Origin: Isoetes taiwanensis
Taxonomy: Eukaryota > Streptophyta > Lycopodiopsida > Isoetales > Isoetaceae
NCBI GenBank assembly: GCA_021234155.1
Contig: JAJEKV010000035.1
Location: forward strand, 8,692,779 to 8,756,778
Length of the DNA: 64,000 bases
Direction: 5' to 3'
Under the pieces are notes generated by a model that ran no database searches, was not told the DNA's origin, and saw only the letters and a program-made list of their open reading frames with translations. Below are positions 47,631-59,195 of the stretch, piece after piece. Within the stretch, counting starts at the first letter, position 1. Each line of letters begins with the position of its first letter. The position numbers and the translations under genes are program-made.

Positions 47631-50007
47631 TTTTATCCATTTTTCATGTTTATTCGTGTATAAACAAGATGTAGCATAATTAATCATCATTATACAAGTC
47701 AAGTTTGCATAGTCTAAAGGAATGGCGGTTTATTAATCATGTGGTATTGGCATGTATATGTTTAGCCATACACTAGACATGTCCCATAGGCCAAGTTCTC
47801 TATGGGATATTAATCTATTCTATTACTTGCAATTTGGCCCATAACGCATCATGAAATATATCCATGCACATGTCTAGTAGGGCCACCAATAATGTACAAT
47901 CAAACAATTGGCCAACGAAAATAAACCAACTTTGAGTGCTTGGATAAACAAATTTCATAGGCAATGTGTGCTTTTTGCTTGTATAATCTATTATATTAAA
48001 TATCATTTTTTCTTGGGTTGCCCCAAAGGGAATTGCCACCTCAAAGATATTCCAACATATTCCTTGATTTGGATACTACTGGTGGTGCAGTAAGTGTATA
48101 ATATTTCACCAGATTTTGAAGATATGCTTGTTTTCATAAGTTTTTTTTGTGGTTGTTGTAACAAGGCTTTTTACAGAAATCTTCGACAGTTGATCATATC
48201 GAGAAAGAAAACTATGTTGCGTCTTGTTCCAAATGAGGGGAGATGGTTGGACGACGCAGTTGTGCTTTGGTCGCTAAGGCAAGGCGGCAAAGTCAGGGAA
48301 GAATCCTTAAAACAGAGCCGTAAGAAGTAGTGTTATTTATTGCTTCATTTGCTAAGAAATTAGTTTGTTCCTTCAACTGCCATTGTCCGTCCTAAGTATC
48401 AGGTTGTGAGAAAAATGGGGAGTTCACCTTCCTAATGGGAACAAGAGTTAGTGTCAGCTGAAAGCCCAGGGTAAGACCTTTGCAATGATACCAAAATTGC
48501 CTCAAGTGTTTGTTATTTCCCCAACTTAGTGAGATTTAGAATCTCATCGGTGCCTTCAAGAAATTAAAATAAAACTATGTTTAATTATGTGCACTGGCAG
48601 TGACAATTCCTTTTTAGCATATATACTCATATGACGTTGGAGATAGACTCATTGGAAAGCTAAAGCTTAGAGGATTAGAAAATCTATTTTTGCTTCACAC
48701 TTTGGAGATTTGATCGATGGAATTGGTCAATCAAATCTCACTAATGCACTCAACCTTACATTATTTTTAAAATATAAAATAAAAATGGGATTAACTCTGT
48801 GTGGTAGAGCTCCTTTCATGCAGGGGGTGACTCCGGGCATTGAGAGTTGTCAGATGGGCATATTTACTCAATATTCCTTGATCTAAACCGTAAATAGCGA
48901 TCCTCGTTTGTGGGGTATTCTTGTACAAATTTTGATATACTGTATAACGAGGTTTGCGAAATACAATAAGGTTTGAGGCAATGTACTGAATGGTGTTGAT
49001 TTTATATGTATTATATGATTTTATGGGTTCTCGCTACCCTACGTCACCCCCGTTAGAATATGCATCCAAACCAAAGGGGATTTCAGGGGGAATTTAATTT
49101 TAAAGTGTTGGATGTAATGGTTTTTTGTATTAACTCAAAAAATAAATTGGCCCCTTCGGGGCCTAGGAAAAGGTGGTGTAAAAATTAGAGAAAAGGCTAT
49201 ATATAGATATACAAAAATAGCCATGAAAATACTAGAATAAGTAAAAAACAAGATAACTTGTAAAAAAACGATGAAATACAAGAAAGAAACAATAAGAAAG
49301 ATATCCCGAGCAATAAAAAATAGTTTTAAAAATTTGACATTGAATGGCCCATATTTAAGGGTTAAATCATAATAGGTCCATACATGGTTTCCAAATTAAA
49401 AAATATAACATTTGAATATCAATGTCAAAATATAACATTTAAGAGAACTATTGGCATTACAAACCACCATAGTTTACAAGTTTGATACAAGAGACATCAT
49501 TGACCAATTAAGCTTCCTATTGCAAAAATCTCCTTTGTATACCAAGCCCTTGCAAACGGCAAGGATGGGAAACAGTACCATGTGTCATGCAGAAGCTAGC
49601 CATTGATCTCCATCAAATAAATTTTAAAATTTTAACAAAGCAAACAGCCAGTTTTAAACCAATAAGCTTTATTTAGCACTGCACATGCCAAACCTGATCA
49701 CTTCAGCACTGCACATGCCCAACTTGATTATTCTGAGACATTTGAATGTGATAAGCATCTTAGATGGACTTACAGAATCTGTAGAGATTATAATAAAGGG
49801 GTGCGAATTGAAGGATGCTTCAAATATCATGTCGTGGACCTGCATATATTTTATAATCCTTCATTCTTGGTTAGAAACTACAAAGCACTGAGATGTACAA
49901 AAAGCATCTAATAAAATAAATATTGTAATAATACAGTTCGTTACAAACCCATGGAAGCAAGGGCATGAGCAAAATAATTGAGATGACAAATATGTAGCAA
50001 AATAACA
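47631..50007. other. 3' flank of alpha-amylase, no further gene
   Basis: Near 48011 TTGGGTTGCCCC resembles the end of the dispersed family at 31.1 kb, but the match fades after about 15 bp. Frames here are short and not recognised. Confidence 0.4.
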
Positions 50008-50120
50008 GGGGGTTCCAGGGGGATTTGATATGGATATAATTCCTAAAACCATAGACCATATCTCTAAAACAATTGAATGGGTTATTATTAAAAAAAACAT
50101 AGATTTAAGATAAAAAAATA

Positions 50121-50432
50121 GTCATGTTAGCTCACTAGTCAAATTGGTTAAAGTCTTATTAGGACATTGAATTATTTTGGTAGAGGTTCGAGCTCTCGTA
50201 TTTCATATTCTAAAATCTTAAGCAAAGCCGTATAGAGGCTCGATATACCATCAAAACCTTAGGTAAACTCGTATTTCACATCTCAAAATCATAGACGCCC
50301 CCAATCATAAATGAGCATAACCCGGCGAGAGGTGCCGGAGGCTCCAAGCGTCTGATCACGGGCGTGGATTGGCCAATCAGGCGGCTGTGGTAGTCGGGGG
50401 TGCACCTGGATTTAGAATATGTAAAAAAAAAA
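50121..50432 (+). mobile_element. tRNA-derived SINE, copy 1
   Basis: A-box-like TTAGCTCACTAGTCAAATTGG (about 50127-50147, imperfect) and B box GGTTCGAGCTCT (50185-50196), 38-58 bp apart as in tRNA-headed SINEs. The body has CGCCCCCAATCATAAATGAG and a 3' end TTTAGAATATGT followed by ten A residues. Copies 2 and 3 share the full body. Confidence 0.75.
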
Positions 50433-50550
50433 TGAGGGGGTTTCGAGGGGATTTGATATGGATATAATTCCTAAAACCATAGACCATATCTCTAAAACAA
50501 TTCAATGGGTTATTATAAAAAAAAACATAGATTTAAGATAAAAAAAAATA

Positions 50551-50857
50551 GTCACGTTAGCTCACTGGTTAAATTGGTTAAAGTAGTCTTATTAGGACAT
50601 TGAATTATTTTGGTAGAGGTTCGAGCTCCCGTATTTCATATTCTAAAATCTTAAGCGAAGCCGTATAGAGGCTCGATATACCATCAAAGCCTTAGGCAAA
50701 CTCGTATTTCACATCTCAAAATCATAGACGCCCCCAATCATAAATGAGCATAACCGAAACGAGAGGTGCCCATAGGCTCCAACATACAGTCTGGGCCGTA
50801 GGATTGACAGATTCGACGATTGCGGTAGTCCAAGGTGCACCTCATTTAGAATATGTA
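50551..50857 (+). mobile_element. tRNA-derived SINE, copy 2
   Basis: Same structure as copy 1 (A-box TTAGCTCACTGGTTAAATTGG, B box GGTTCGAGCTCC) and ends TTTAGAATATGTA without a poly-A. It owes its position to the 430-bp duplication or an earlier insertion. Confidence 0.75.
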
Positions 50858-50915
50858 GGAGGCGGTGCTGAAGAGGCCATAGAAGCAGGAAATTGTGAGC
50901 AAGATTGCATGTCGG

Positions 50916-51210
50916 CGGTGGTAACCATGGAGGCCGAAATGTATGATCCCAATTACGGGACCAAAATACAAAGAAAATAACTTAATTCCATACACCATCG
51001 GAACGTTACTGCAAGGGCTTTCCAATGCACCAAAATTGCTCAAAACGGACATTCGAGGTGGGAGGTATCTGAGATTGAAGCAACGCCAAAATTGACGGTA
51101 ACCACGGAGGTCGAAATAGATGGTCCCAATTCCGGGACTCACCAAAAAATTGCTCGAAACTGACATTCGAGGAGGGAGATATCTGAGATTGAAGCAGCGT
51201 CAAAACCCTA
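50916..51210. repeat. Tandem duplication with internal 67-bp deletion
   Basis: GGTAACCATGGAGGCCGAAA to GACATTCGAGGTGGGAGG (50916-51097) is followed by a shorter second copy (51098-51210) lacking about 67 bp in the middle. Confidence 0.85.
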
Positions 51211-51254
51211 GCTCCAGTGAGCTGCGCCATCACCAAATCTGCCAAGCCTTTATC

Positions 51255-51349
51255 TAATATTTACATACAACCACACAATCTCTCTTGTTTTAAACCTTAT
51301 TTAATATTCACATACAACCACACAATCTCTTTTTTTTTTTTTTTTTTTT
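51255..51349. repeat. 47-bp tandem duplication and poly-T run
   Basis: TAATATTTACATACAACCAC with ACAATCTCT repeats once at 51302; a run of about 20 T follows. Confidence 0.85.
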
Positions 51350-53271
51350 GTTAAATCAACGGCCAAGAAAATGTGCACTCTAGAAATACTATTTAGTACA
51401 ATCAAACGAATACATCAACCAAAGTGTTCATAGGTGCTTAAAAAATCAAGTGCTTACAATCTGATGTAATTCTCTTTGTTAATTTACAATAGTCATATGT
51501 CATTTGAAGATGTCTTATCGAAAATTCTCACATAACACAGGGTAATAATGCAATTGTACTAATCACCAATAAAGTCAAAATTTAGTTAAGGAAAAGCTGA
51601 CCTCGATTTCAAATTTGAGATGCCATTTTAGAGAGTAAAGAGGCAACAAAAGGACAATTGGAAATAAATATGCTGAGTGTAAAGAAACATAAAAAATAGA
51701 AATATTTTAGCAAAAAGACTCAAAACATAAAATGGAGAACATAAAAAAGAAGGAAAAATAATTGCTAGAGATGTAAACATAATGTGTATAGGCAATGTGG
51801 CGTCCTTGTACTATATACAGCTATCCTTTGTATACACTGAAGGACTTCTCTTATCCAACAACTCCTCGTTATATGGACCCTCCGTCTAACTAGCATCTAA
51901 AGGATAGTGAGGTGTTATTCCATCCCTTCTACTATGGGTTCCTACATTAGCAGAAGCAAAACATACTATCATAAGCACTATCATATAATACTAAGACTAC
52001 TTTGAAGGGTAGCAATAATACATCCAACCATATGGTCGACGAATACATCATCTAATACGTGCTAAACATCATATCGTCGCTCCGACCCAGCTCTAACTCA
52101 AGTGGGATTTGACTCACGACTAGGCTCTCCATATAGCTTCAAACCAAGTTATAGCAATGACCTGACTCTAACTCAAGTGACTCTAGCCTTTTAAAGATGC
52201 ACTTCCGTGGTATCACCCGATGAGACTACTCCGGGTTTCATCTCCCCAGTTCGATGGAGCAAGAGAGGGCTAAGTCCCATCTCGAGACACAATGGTTTCA
52301 TTGGCAACTAGAGGCGTGAGGACACATGTCCTTACCTGATTTAACTCCCCCACATGTGAACTAGAATGACAACTGCAACTCAATGAGTTAGAGCGACACC
52401 TTCAACCCAAGGAGTGTCAAAGCCAAGCACACAGTTTGACTACAGGTCTAGTTCGCTATGAGGACTCCAGTAACCACGCTCAACAGGGTCCTCCCTCCAC
52501 TTCTTCAGAACTCTTGTTGTCTGGTGTTCAATCATCCCATAGCTTCCACAGCCCGGTGGGTCCTATGCACAGGCTGAAATAATAATGAGAATTATTGGGT
52601 CTAACTAGGAGCATCATCTCGTAACGGGCAGCTAGATCTCTACCCCCCTTCCTTCATGCACAAGAGATGCCATCATGAGGTCAACCAACATTTTATATTA
52701 ACATAACTTGATAAATGATAAGAGTATCAACTAAACCTAATCATATGCATCTAACTTATAGTTAGGGTTCATTGATTAGGGTTCATGATTATAATTGTGG
52801 GTTCTAGAATGGCTCTAAGAGAATGGTACTACAACATGCTAACCCATCTGGGATGCTCTTCCAGATGAACTACCTAGATATTTACTTGAAATACCTGCTC
52901 CTGAAGTGTTGTCTCTGGCTCCAACGATCTCCATCTCTTGCAGATAGTTTAGAGTAGGCACTCCTCAAGCTGATGCACATGCGCTCTTGGGGTTGTTGTA
53001 GCGTATGCAGTTGAAGTTGATCCTTGAATTGAATTTGGGAGAGCAGTTTCAGGTTGATGGTGGAGCAAAAGTGGTGGACTAGGTCTAGGGTTTAATTTTG
53101 TATATGTTAGAGTTTACATGTTGGCCCACTTGGCTTCGATGAGGTGCATCCACATGGTTAGACATTTATGGGGTATGACCATGTGGAAAATAGGCTTCCA
53201 TACCTTAGGATGTCTAAGTTATGTTAATACTTGGCCTTACCCGATGCTATGTGTGGTTTATATTGATGCTA
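51350..53271. other. No gene recognised; repeat-like mid part
   Basis: From about 51790 to 52650 the DNA is GC-richer, with words such as CTCTAACTCAAGTG twice (52090, 52168). It reads like the untranslated part of a retroelement, but no coding motif, PBS or LTR boundary could be fixed. Confidence 0.35.
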
Positions 53272-53540
53272 CATATTCTAAATGAGATGCACCCAAGACT
53301 ACCACAGTTGTCGGATCTGTCGATCCTATGGTCCAGACCGTATGTTGGAGCCTCACCTCTCGTTTCGCTTGTGGTTATTTATGATTGGGGGCGCCTATGA
53401 TTTGAAATATGAAATACGCATTCGCCTATGGTTTTGATGGAATATCGAGCCTCTACACGTCTTCACCTAAGGTTTTAGAATATGAAATACAGGGGTTCGA
53501 ACCTCTACCAAAATAATTAAAGTCTTAATAATACTACTTT
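53272..53540 (-). mobile_element. tRNA-derived SINE, copy 3
   Basis: Inverse copy sharing the full body with copies 1 and 2. It has the best B box, GGTTCGAACCCC. The A-box end is degraded near 53520. Being far from the tandem pair, it shows the family moves independently. Confidence 0.78.
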
Positions 53541-53794
53541 GACCTTTGCAAAAAAAAAAGGTCTTATTGCCTTTGCAAGAAATACTTTTGAATAGGTGCC
53601 AAAGGTTAGCAATTTGTGTCTCTCATTGCTTCTTTAGATATAAACATGCAGCCAATGATTGTTAAACCAAATAAAATGATTATGAATATATTTTTTCTCA
53701 TATATTGTAGCATCCCAAAGCAACATAGGTTTTGTTTTAGATGGTTAAGTCTCTGCTTTGAAAGATGAAGAATTGCAGCTATGAAGATATTGCA

Positions 53795-55469
53795 CTTAGG
53801 GGATGTATACTTTTGCAGACATGGAATAAGATGACATGGGTCTTCCATCTTCAACTATGTGAATACGCACTATATGAGAGTTGTTCTGGCCGAATGCAGC
53901 TGACGGGGCAATCAATTACCAGTAATATCAGGGTCCAACTGGGTTGTCCTCTCTCTCTAACCTTGTTCGGCCTTTAGATTGACCAGTTGGTAACCTGGCT
54001 CGCTTACAATGGGGAGGGGGGAGGGGGAGGGGGAGGGGGAGGTGGCACCCAGCTTTTGCATCAGGTCATCAGGCAGCTCATCTATGCGGATGATGTCGAC
54101 CTCTTGGCCCACACTCGGATGGATATATAGTCTCATTTAGAGAGATACATTCTGCCAGGCCACAGGCATGCGCATCAATCTAACCAAGACTAAGATGGTC
54201 TTCATATCATCCTCACGTCACCATAGGCCCCCTACACTCACCTATCGGGGGCAAATCATGGAGGTGACACCCACCTAAAGTAATTGGGAGTGGAGTTTCC
54301 TTCTTCATTATGTTGGGACACATCTATTAGATTGCAAGTGACAGCAGGCTGGGAATCGCTCTATACAATGCAGAACAACAGCCACAAGGTAGAGCTCTAT
54401 GATTGGGGCCATCAGTCACATCTATTCAAGATACTGGTGGAACCGGTTCTTCTGTACAGGGCAGATGTCTGAGGCCCGGTGGTATCCTTGGCGACTTGGA
54501 ATGACTTAGAGCAGGTGCAGAAAGCCTTCTTAGCACAGGCACTCCGGGTGAAATCCACGGTACCATATCAAATCCTGTTGTAGGAGACAGGATTCCTGCC
54601 TCTTCAAAAGACAGCCCTTGATAGACACATCGTCTATTTCTAGAAGGTTATCAATATGGACGATGCCCGTCTTCCGTGCCTGGCTTATACCATAGCAATG
54701 AGACCGCAGTGGCTCAAGGCATGTTGGAAGGACAAGAGAGCTCAGTGGTTTTCTAGATGGAATATGCAAGAGCACAGGTGCATATAGGCAGATACAGAGG
54801 CAGGCCGGGACAGCTTGAGGCATTATCTTGACTCTTGTTTCCTCGGTAAGCTTTGGGACTCTAGGCCCTAGGAGCAGGTCAAAACGACACATTACAAGGA
54901 ATGCATAAACCCCACACTGGACGCTACCTGCATTCATATCTGCCCATGAAAAAGCGCAGGCTCATTGCCTTCATTTGCACAGGTGCCCACATCTCCGAAT
55001 TGAGATAGGCAGGTGGATTGGGAAGCCACGCCAAAATAGGCTTTATCAAAGCTGCCAGATGGGAGTCATTGAGGATGAATGTCACACTTTTCAGAGCTGG
55101 CCAACATATAATCGGATATGGGCGCAGTACGCTCTTTTGGTCAGGCCAGACCAGCTACTATACATGATACTGAGCACGACCTCGGTACGCTCACTAGGAT
55201 CATACATTCAGGAGGTCATGGATCTAGGGCTCACATATGCCCTCAGACAACCACTTGATGGGCAGGAAATACTTCATGATCTATGTATGTATATTGTACA
55301 GCTTATCAGCAGTTATACTGCTGCCATGGTTTTTCCCTCGAAAACCCTTCGGAGCGGGGGTTTTTTTAACTTGGGCAGCAATACACCTCATGTCCTCTTG
55401 TATTGGGTCCCATAGGCCGATTGGCCTCCGTGGATGATAAAAATCATTCAATTCAATTCAATTCAATTA
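53795..55469 (+). pseudogene. LINE copy 4, reverse transcriptase to 3' tail
   Basis: The best-preserved copy. Plus-strand frames read YALYESCSGRMQLTGQSITS, RVQLGCPLSLTLFGL, IDQL, RQLIYADDVDLLAH (intact catalytic YADD at 54083-54094), VEPVLLYRADV, WNDLEQVQKAFLAQALRV and, after 54950, LRIEIGRWIGKPRQNRLYQS, CQMGVIEDECHTF. The last matches the Cys-His C-terminal region of non-LTR elements. A (GGGGGA)n run at 54011-54042 lies inside the RT. The 3' end has the hairpin AGGCC-GATT-GGCCT and a tail of four to five ATTCA units (55446-55469), a simple-repeat tail instead of poly-A. Stops and frameshifts make it inactive. Confidence 0.92.
54011..54042. repeat. (GGGGGA)n microsatellite inside the LINE
   Basis: Five units of a G-rich hexamer between RT blocks; the family likely has a GGG-encoding spot here that expanded. 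Confidence 0.9.
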
Positions 55470-57023
55470 TAGCATTGCATAAACACAACATTTTTGTATT
55501 AGTTTGTTATCTCAAATAATATCATTAAATTAAGCATACGTACCAATTTACAAGACTCATATCGAGCTTTTTAAGTAAAAGATGAGAGTCAACGACTCTA
55601 TTCTTCTCTAAGATCCATCTTAAAACTTCCTTTTAAAACTGTCTGTGGTCTTGGGGATCAAAATTCATGGAACACAACAGACTGTAGAATCCAATTTGGG
55701 TAGAACATACAAGACAATAGTTAACAAAATACAGATAGATCACTTGCTCATTCTTCCATTCCTCTGATAGTTTGCCGTAAGACAGGACAACAAAGAAAGA
55801 TTTATGTTCTTGCTTAAACTCGTGTCTCCACAGGCCACGAGTATGGCAACGACTGATCTTTAGGGTAAACTAAAAAGCTTCGCGGAAATAAAGGAGGTCA
55901 TAGTTATCTGTCAGACTAGTTGATATAATGATAGAGCTTTATAAACAAAATATTCAATGGCTTCATAGAAAGGAGGCGTGTTTTTAAACTTCTTGCTAGG
56001 GTTTAAATCTGACCAAAAACCAATGTTTTTTGTCGTTCTCCTTCTTTGCCATTTTTATAGAATATTTATTATCTTTTGTCTCGCTTGCCATATTTTCCAA
56101 AGAGGTCTAAAATTGATTCCTTAATTTTAAGCTAATGATATAATAAAAAGATTATGACTAGGTAACATTGAGAATAAACGGAAGTTCTCTTAACATTTAA
56201 ATATAGTCAAGAATTCCAGAAATAGTCCAGCTTCAGTGGGTAAAATATTCTTAACACTGTGCATATGACCCTTATGGGATGTGTAAGACTCCAGAAGACG
56301 TTTGTACAAACCACTATATCTTGATTTTTTTTTCTAGAACTTTTGGGTCTTGACGTAAGCCTTAGTATGCGGAATTGATCACTCGGCTAAAATTCTTGAA
56401 ATAATTCTATATACCTAAACTCTAGCATGTTATTCTCTAAGATTTTATTATCAAAAGATCATAATGGTATCGCAAAATGAGTGTGTAATAGTTCTAACTA
56501 ACTGGGTGCCTACAGTGATAAGACTAACATCTTATTTCTCTCCGTTTGAACTCTAGCACGTCAAGATTAGCCAAGGAGAACATGAACGTTAGAATTTTAA
56601 AGTGAACTTCTGATCTATTTTTGAACATGATGATGTCTAGAATATTAACTCTTTCTCGAGCACATTTATATTTGTTTAACTTGATCCCGTTATTCAGATT
56701 GAAGATTCCCTTTCTTTTTTTTTTTTTTTTTTTCTGTTGTGAATTTATAAAAGCGATAAGATTTTAAACTCGAACTCAAATTAATTATAGGAATTAGACA
56801 TGATAGACAACTATTCAAATTTAACGGTTTCCAAGTCGAAATTTTTGGGACCGTTACAGAACATGATAGAGTGATTGCTTAGAACACCTACAACTTATTC
56901 AAGTGTAGATCGAGTTGCTAAGAATGATGCAGAGAATCCTACTGAATTTTTAAATGCCCAAACTCTAAATAGGATACCTCCACATTGGCATGACTATCAT
57001 GTTACTAAGGCCTACTTCTAGAT
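55470..57023. other. No gene recognised
   Basis: AT-rich; a run of about 21 T lies at 56713-56733. No coding exon. Confidence 0.4.
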
Positions 57024-57160
57024 GTAACAAGCTTGACTTAAAAGGAGGTAAGAACCGACAAGTTACATTAGCGCGGTAACGCTGTAACAAGCTTGACTTA
57101 AAAGGAGGTAAGAACGGACAAGTTACATTAGCGCGGTAACGCTGGGCACATATTTACTAG
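57024..57160 (+). mobile_element. Helitron 3' terminus with duplicated subterminal block
   Basis: A 60-bp unit ending GTTACATTAGCGCGGTAACGCT is repeated once with one mismatch (57024-57083, 57084-57143). After the second copy come GGGCACATATTTA and CTAG (57157-57160) with T next. The end matches the Helitron terminus at 10876 (CATTAGCCCGGCAACG.CGGGCACACGTTTACTAG), including a hairpin before CTRR. Confidence 0.72.
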
Positions 57161-57240
57161 TCTATTAGGAATTCTCGGCTATGTTAAATTGCTAATGGTA
57201 GAGGAAACCATCTTTCAACAAAGACTTTTTTTTTTTACAG

Positions 57241-57802
57241 ATGCCACCGTGTCTGCCACGTTTATATGACGTCATTATATTCTGTCTGTGTCTCTCCCAT
57301 ATTCCGGCGCCGACAGGCCATGCTCACTTGGTGTTTAGGGCGCAAGCGGTCCGGTCGGCGATTTCCTTCTTGCTCGCTAGGCTAGAGCTAGGTTTTAGTT
57401 GGGAGGCGAAATGTGGTGCATACCAGGGAGTTTGAGCTGGAGTTTGGACTTCAGACGGAAAATTAGGTATGATTCGAAGGTTTTCTGCATATTCTAGAGC
57501 TTATAGCTACTCCATTGGAGTTTCAGGTGGCATTGCGGTGCCCTGAAGTGATTTAATTAGGTGTTTGAACCGAGCCCGCTGTTCATTTTGCCAATCTTAG
57601 CATGGGCAAAGTTCATTATACCTATTAGGGCTTCTAGGCTTGAGAGACTTCACCCATCACCGACAGTCCATAGGAGCATATTGTTGGAAATAGAAGTAGC
57701 TTCTCGGGACAGCATAGAAGTTTTTCCTGAAGCAAATCCTCAAAAAGAGGTCCGGAGTGTTGATAAGTAGTCGACAAGAGGCACTGAACAGGGGCTTTCA
57801 TA
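57241..57802 (+). promoter_or_regulatory. Likely promoter and leader of the coiled-coil gene
   Basis: GC content rises sharply from 57240. Short upstream frames (57241-57435 and 57561-57770) precede the main start and could act as upstream ORFs if transcribed. No clear TATA box was fixed. Confidence 0.4.
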
Positions 57803-59195
57803 ATGCCGGTGGTTGTGTCACAATCAGTGTCCAATTCGGGCTCAGGATCTGGTTGTTCTCGAAAGGAAAAGAAGAAGCAGGCAAAAGAAGAAAGGGATCG
57901 CCTTAAGCAAGCGGAGAAGAAGAAGAGGCGTCTCGAGAAAGCCCTTGCTAATGCTGCAGCCATACGTTCTGAACTTGAGAAGAAGAAGCAGAGGAGGAAA
58001 GAGGAAGAACAAAGGCTAGATGAAGAAGGGGCTGCTCTTGCTGAAGCTGTTGCTCTTCAAGTATTAGTCGATGAGGAATCAGATGGTTTTGGTTTCCACA
58101 TTCCTAACAGAACTGAAAAAAGTGATACAGAAGAAAAACAAAGCTTGGGTAGCAATGAGAGTGTTGTAGGTGACAGTACAGGAATAGTATCCTGTTGTGG
58201 ACCATACAGAAAGGGCATTGGGTTTTTGAATGGAGCTAAGCGTCCTGGCAACTTCAGGCATTCTGGATTTGGAGAACATAGTAGGAGATTATTTAATGAC
58301 AGAGAGGTAGAATGGGGATGTGAAGGGGAATCATCAAGGCAGCCTATGATTACTAGTCAGGAAGATGAGGAATCTGTGGATGGTGAAGATTTATGTAGTG
58401 GAAGCGGTCTCATTAGTAATGCTGAAAAGAAAGCTAGGGCAAGCAATGAGAGGGCTAGAGCAGCAGAAGTGGCTGCTGGACTGGCTGCAGCTCAGGCTGT
58501 TGCTGCTCTTCGAATTGCAGAGGAGGCAAGAGCTGAGGCTGAAGCTGCTAAGAAGGCTGCAGAGGCTGCAATGAATCAGGCTCTTGATCGAAGGGATGCT
58601 CAAAGGCTTCTTGACGAGGTGATTCTGGTAGTTGTTGAATGCTACCTTTATTTCTGCCATTTTAATTTATCTTTGCACTGGTGTAATTCTGTGTTTGGCA
58701 CACCCATTCCTGCCTCTAAATATAGTTTATTCTAATTGATGGCTGGTTTGTTCAATGGAAATCGTTGATTTGTGGCCACAGAATTGTATTCAGTTTACTA
58801 TGCTGACTGAGATCAGGTGCGTTCTGATAGTGTATTTTGATTAGTGGCTGGTCTGGTGTATGGAAATCCTTGGTTTGATAGGTACAGAATGCTTTTAGTT
58901 GATTTCAGTTGACTAATGCTGGTTAAGACTGGGTGTGTTAAGATTACAATGGTTCTCACCTAATATTTGCTGACAGGCCAAAACTCAGGAGAGCATTGGG
59001 GAAGATAAAGACGAGCTTAAAGCTAGATTAAAAGAGACAGAGAGGAAATTGATGGAGAAAACCAGACGTGTTTCTGAGTTGGAGCACAATCTTGAAGAGG
59101 TGACACAATACCTTCTTGAGTTTAAAGCAATATTTGAGAGTTGCAAGACGGATAATCATTTGATAGAACCAAGCAACTCGTCTGTGGATCATTAA
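57803..59195 (+). CDS. Coiled-coil protein of unknown function, two exons
   Basis: Exon 1 is 57803-58618 and exon 2 is 58977-59195, joined by a GT-AG intron of 358 bp (DE|AK), for 344 residues with no stop. The ATG is the first after an in-frame TGA (57785). Residues 1-20 are a Ser/Gly-rich leader. Residues 20-80 are highly charged (KEKKKQAKEERDRLKQAEKK), then a conserved-looking EEGAALAEAVALQVLVDEES. The middle is acidic and probably disordered. Residues 200-275 form a long Ala/Glu coiled coil (AEKKARASNERARAAEVAAG), continued in exon 2 by KARLKETERKLMEKTRRVSE. No signal or membrane segment. A plant-specific, perhaps nuclear, scaffold is possible, but function is unknown to me. Confidence 0.82.

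Larger units (their letters stand above)
50008..50857. repeat. 430-bp tandem duplication, each unit carrying a SINE
   Basis: A leader beginning GGGGGATTTGATATGGATAT (50008 and 50438) and the SINE behind it are repeated with a 430-bp period and about 90% identity by eye. Confidence 0.9.

Noticed and set aside
48011-48075. Fifth copy of the GGGTTGCCCC repeat family
   Set aside because: Only about 15 bp at the end match; the GCATATACC body is absent.
57561-57770. Separate gene upstream of the coiled-coil gene
   Set aside because: A 69-codon frame without a domain, best explained as an upstream frame in the leader.
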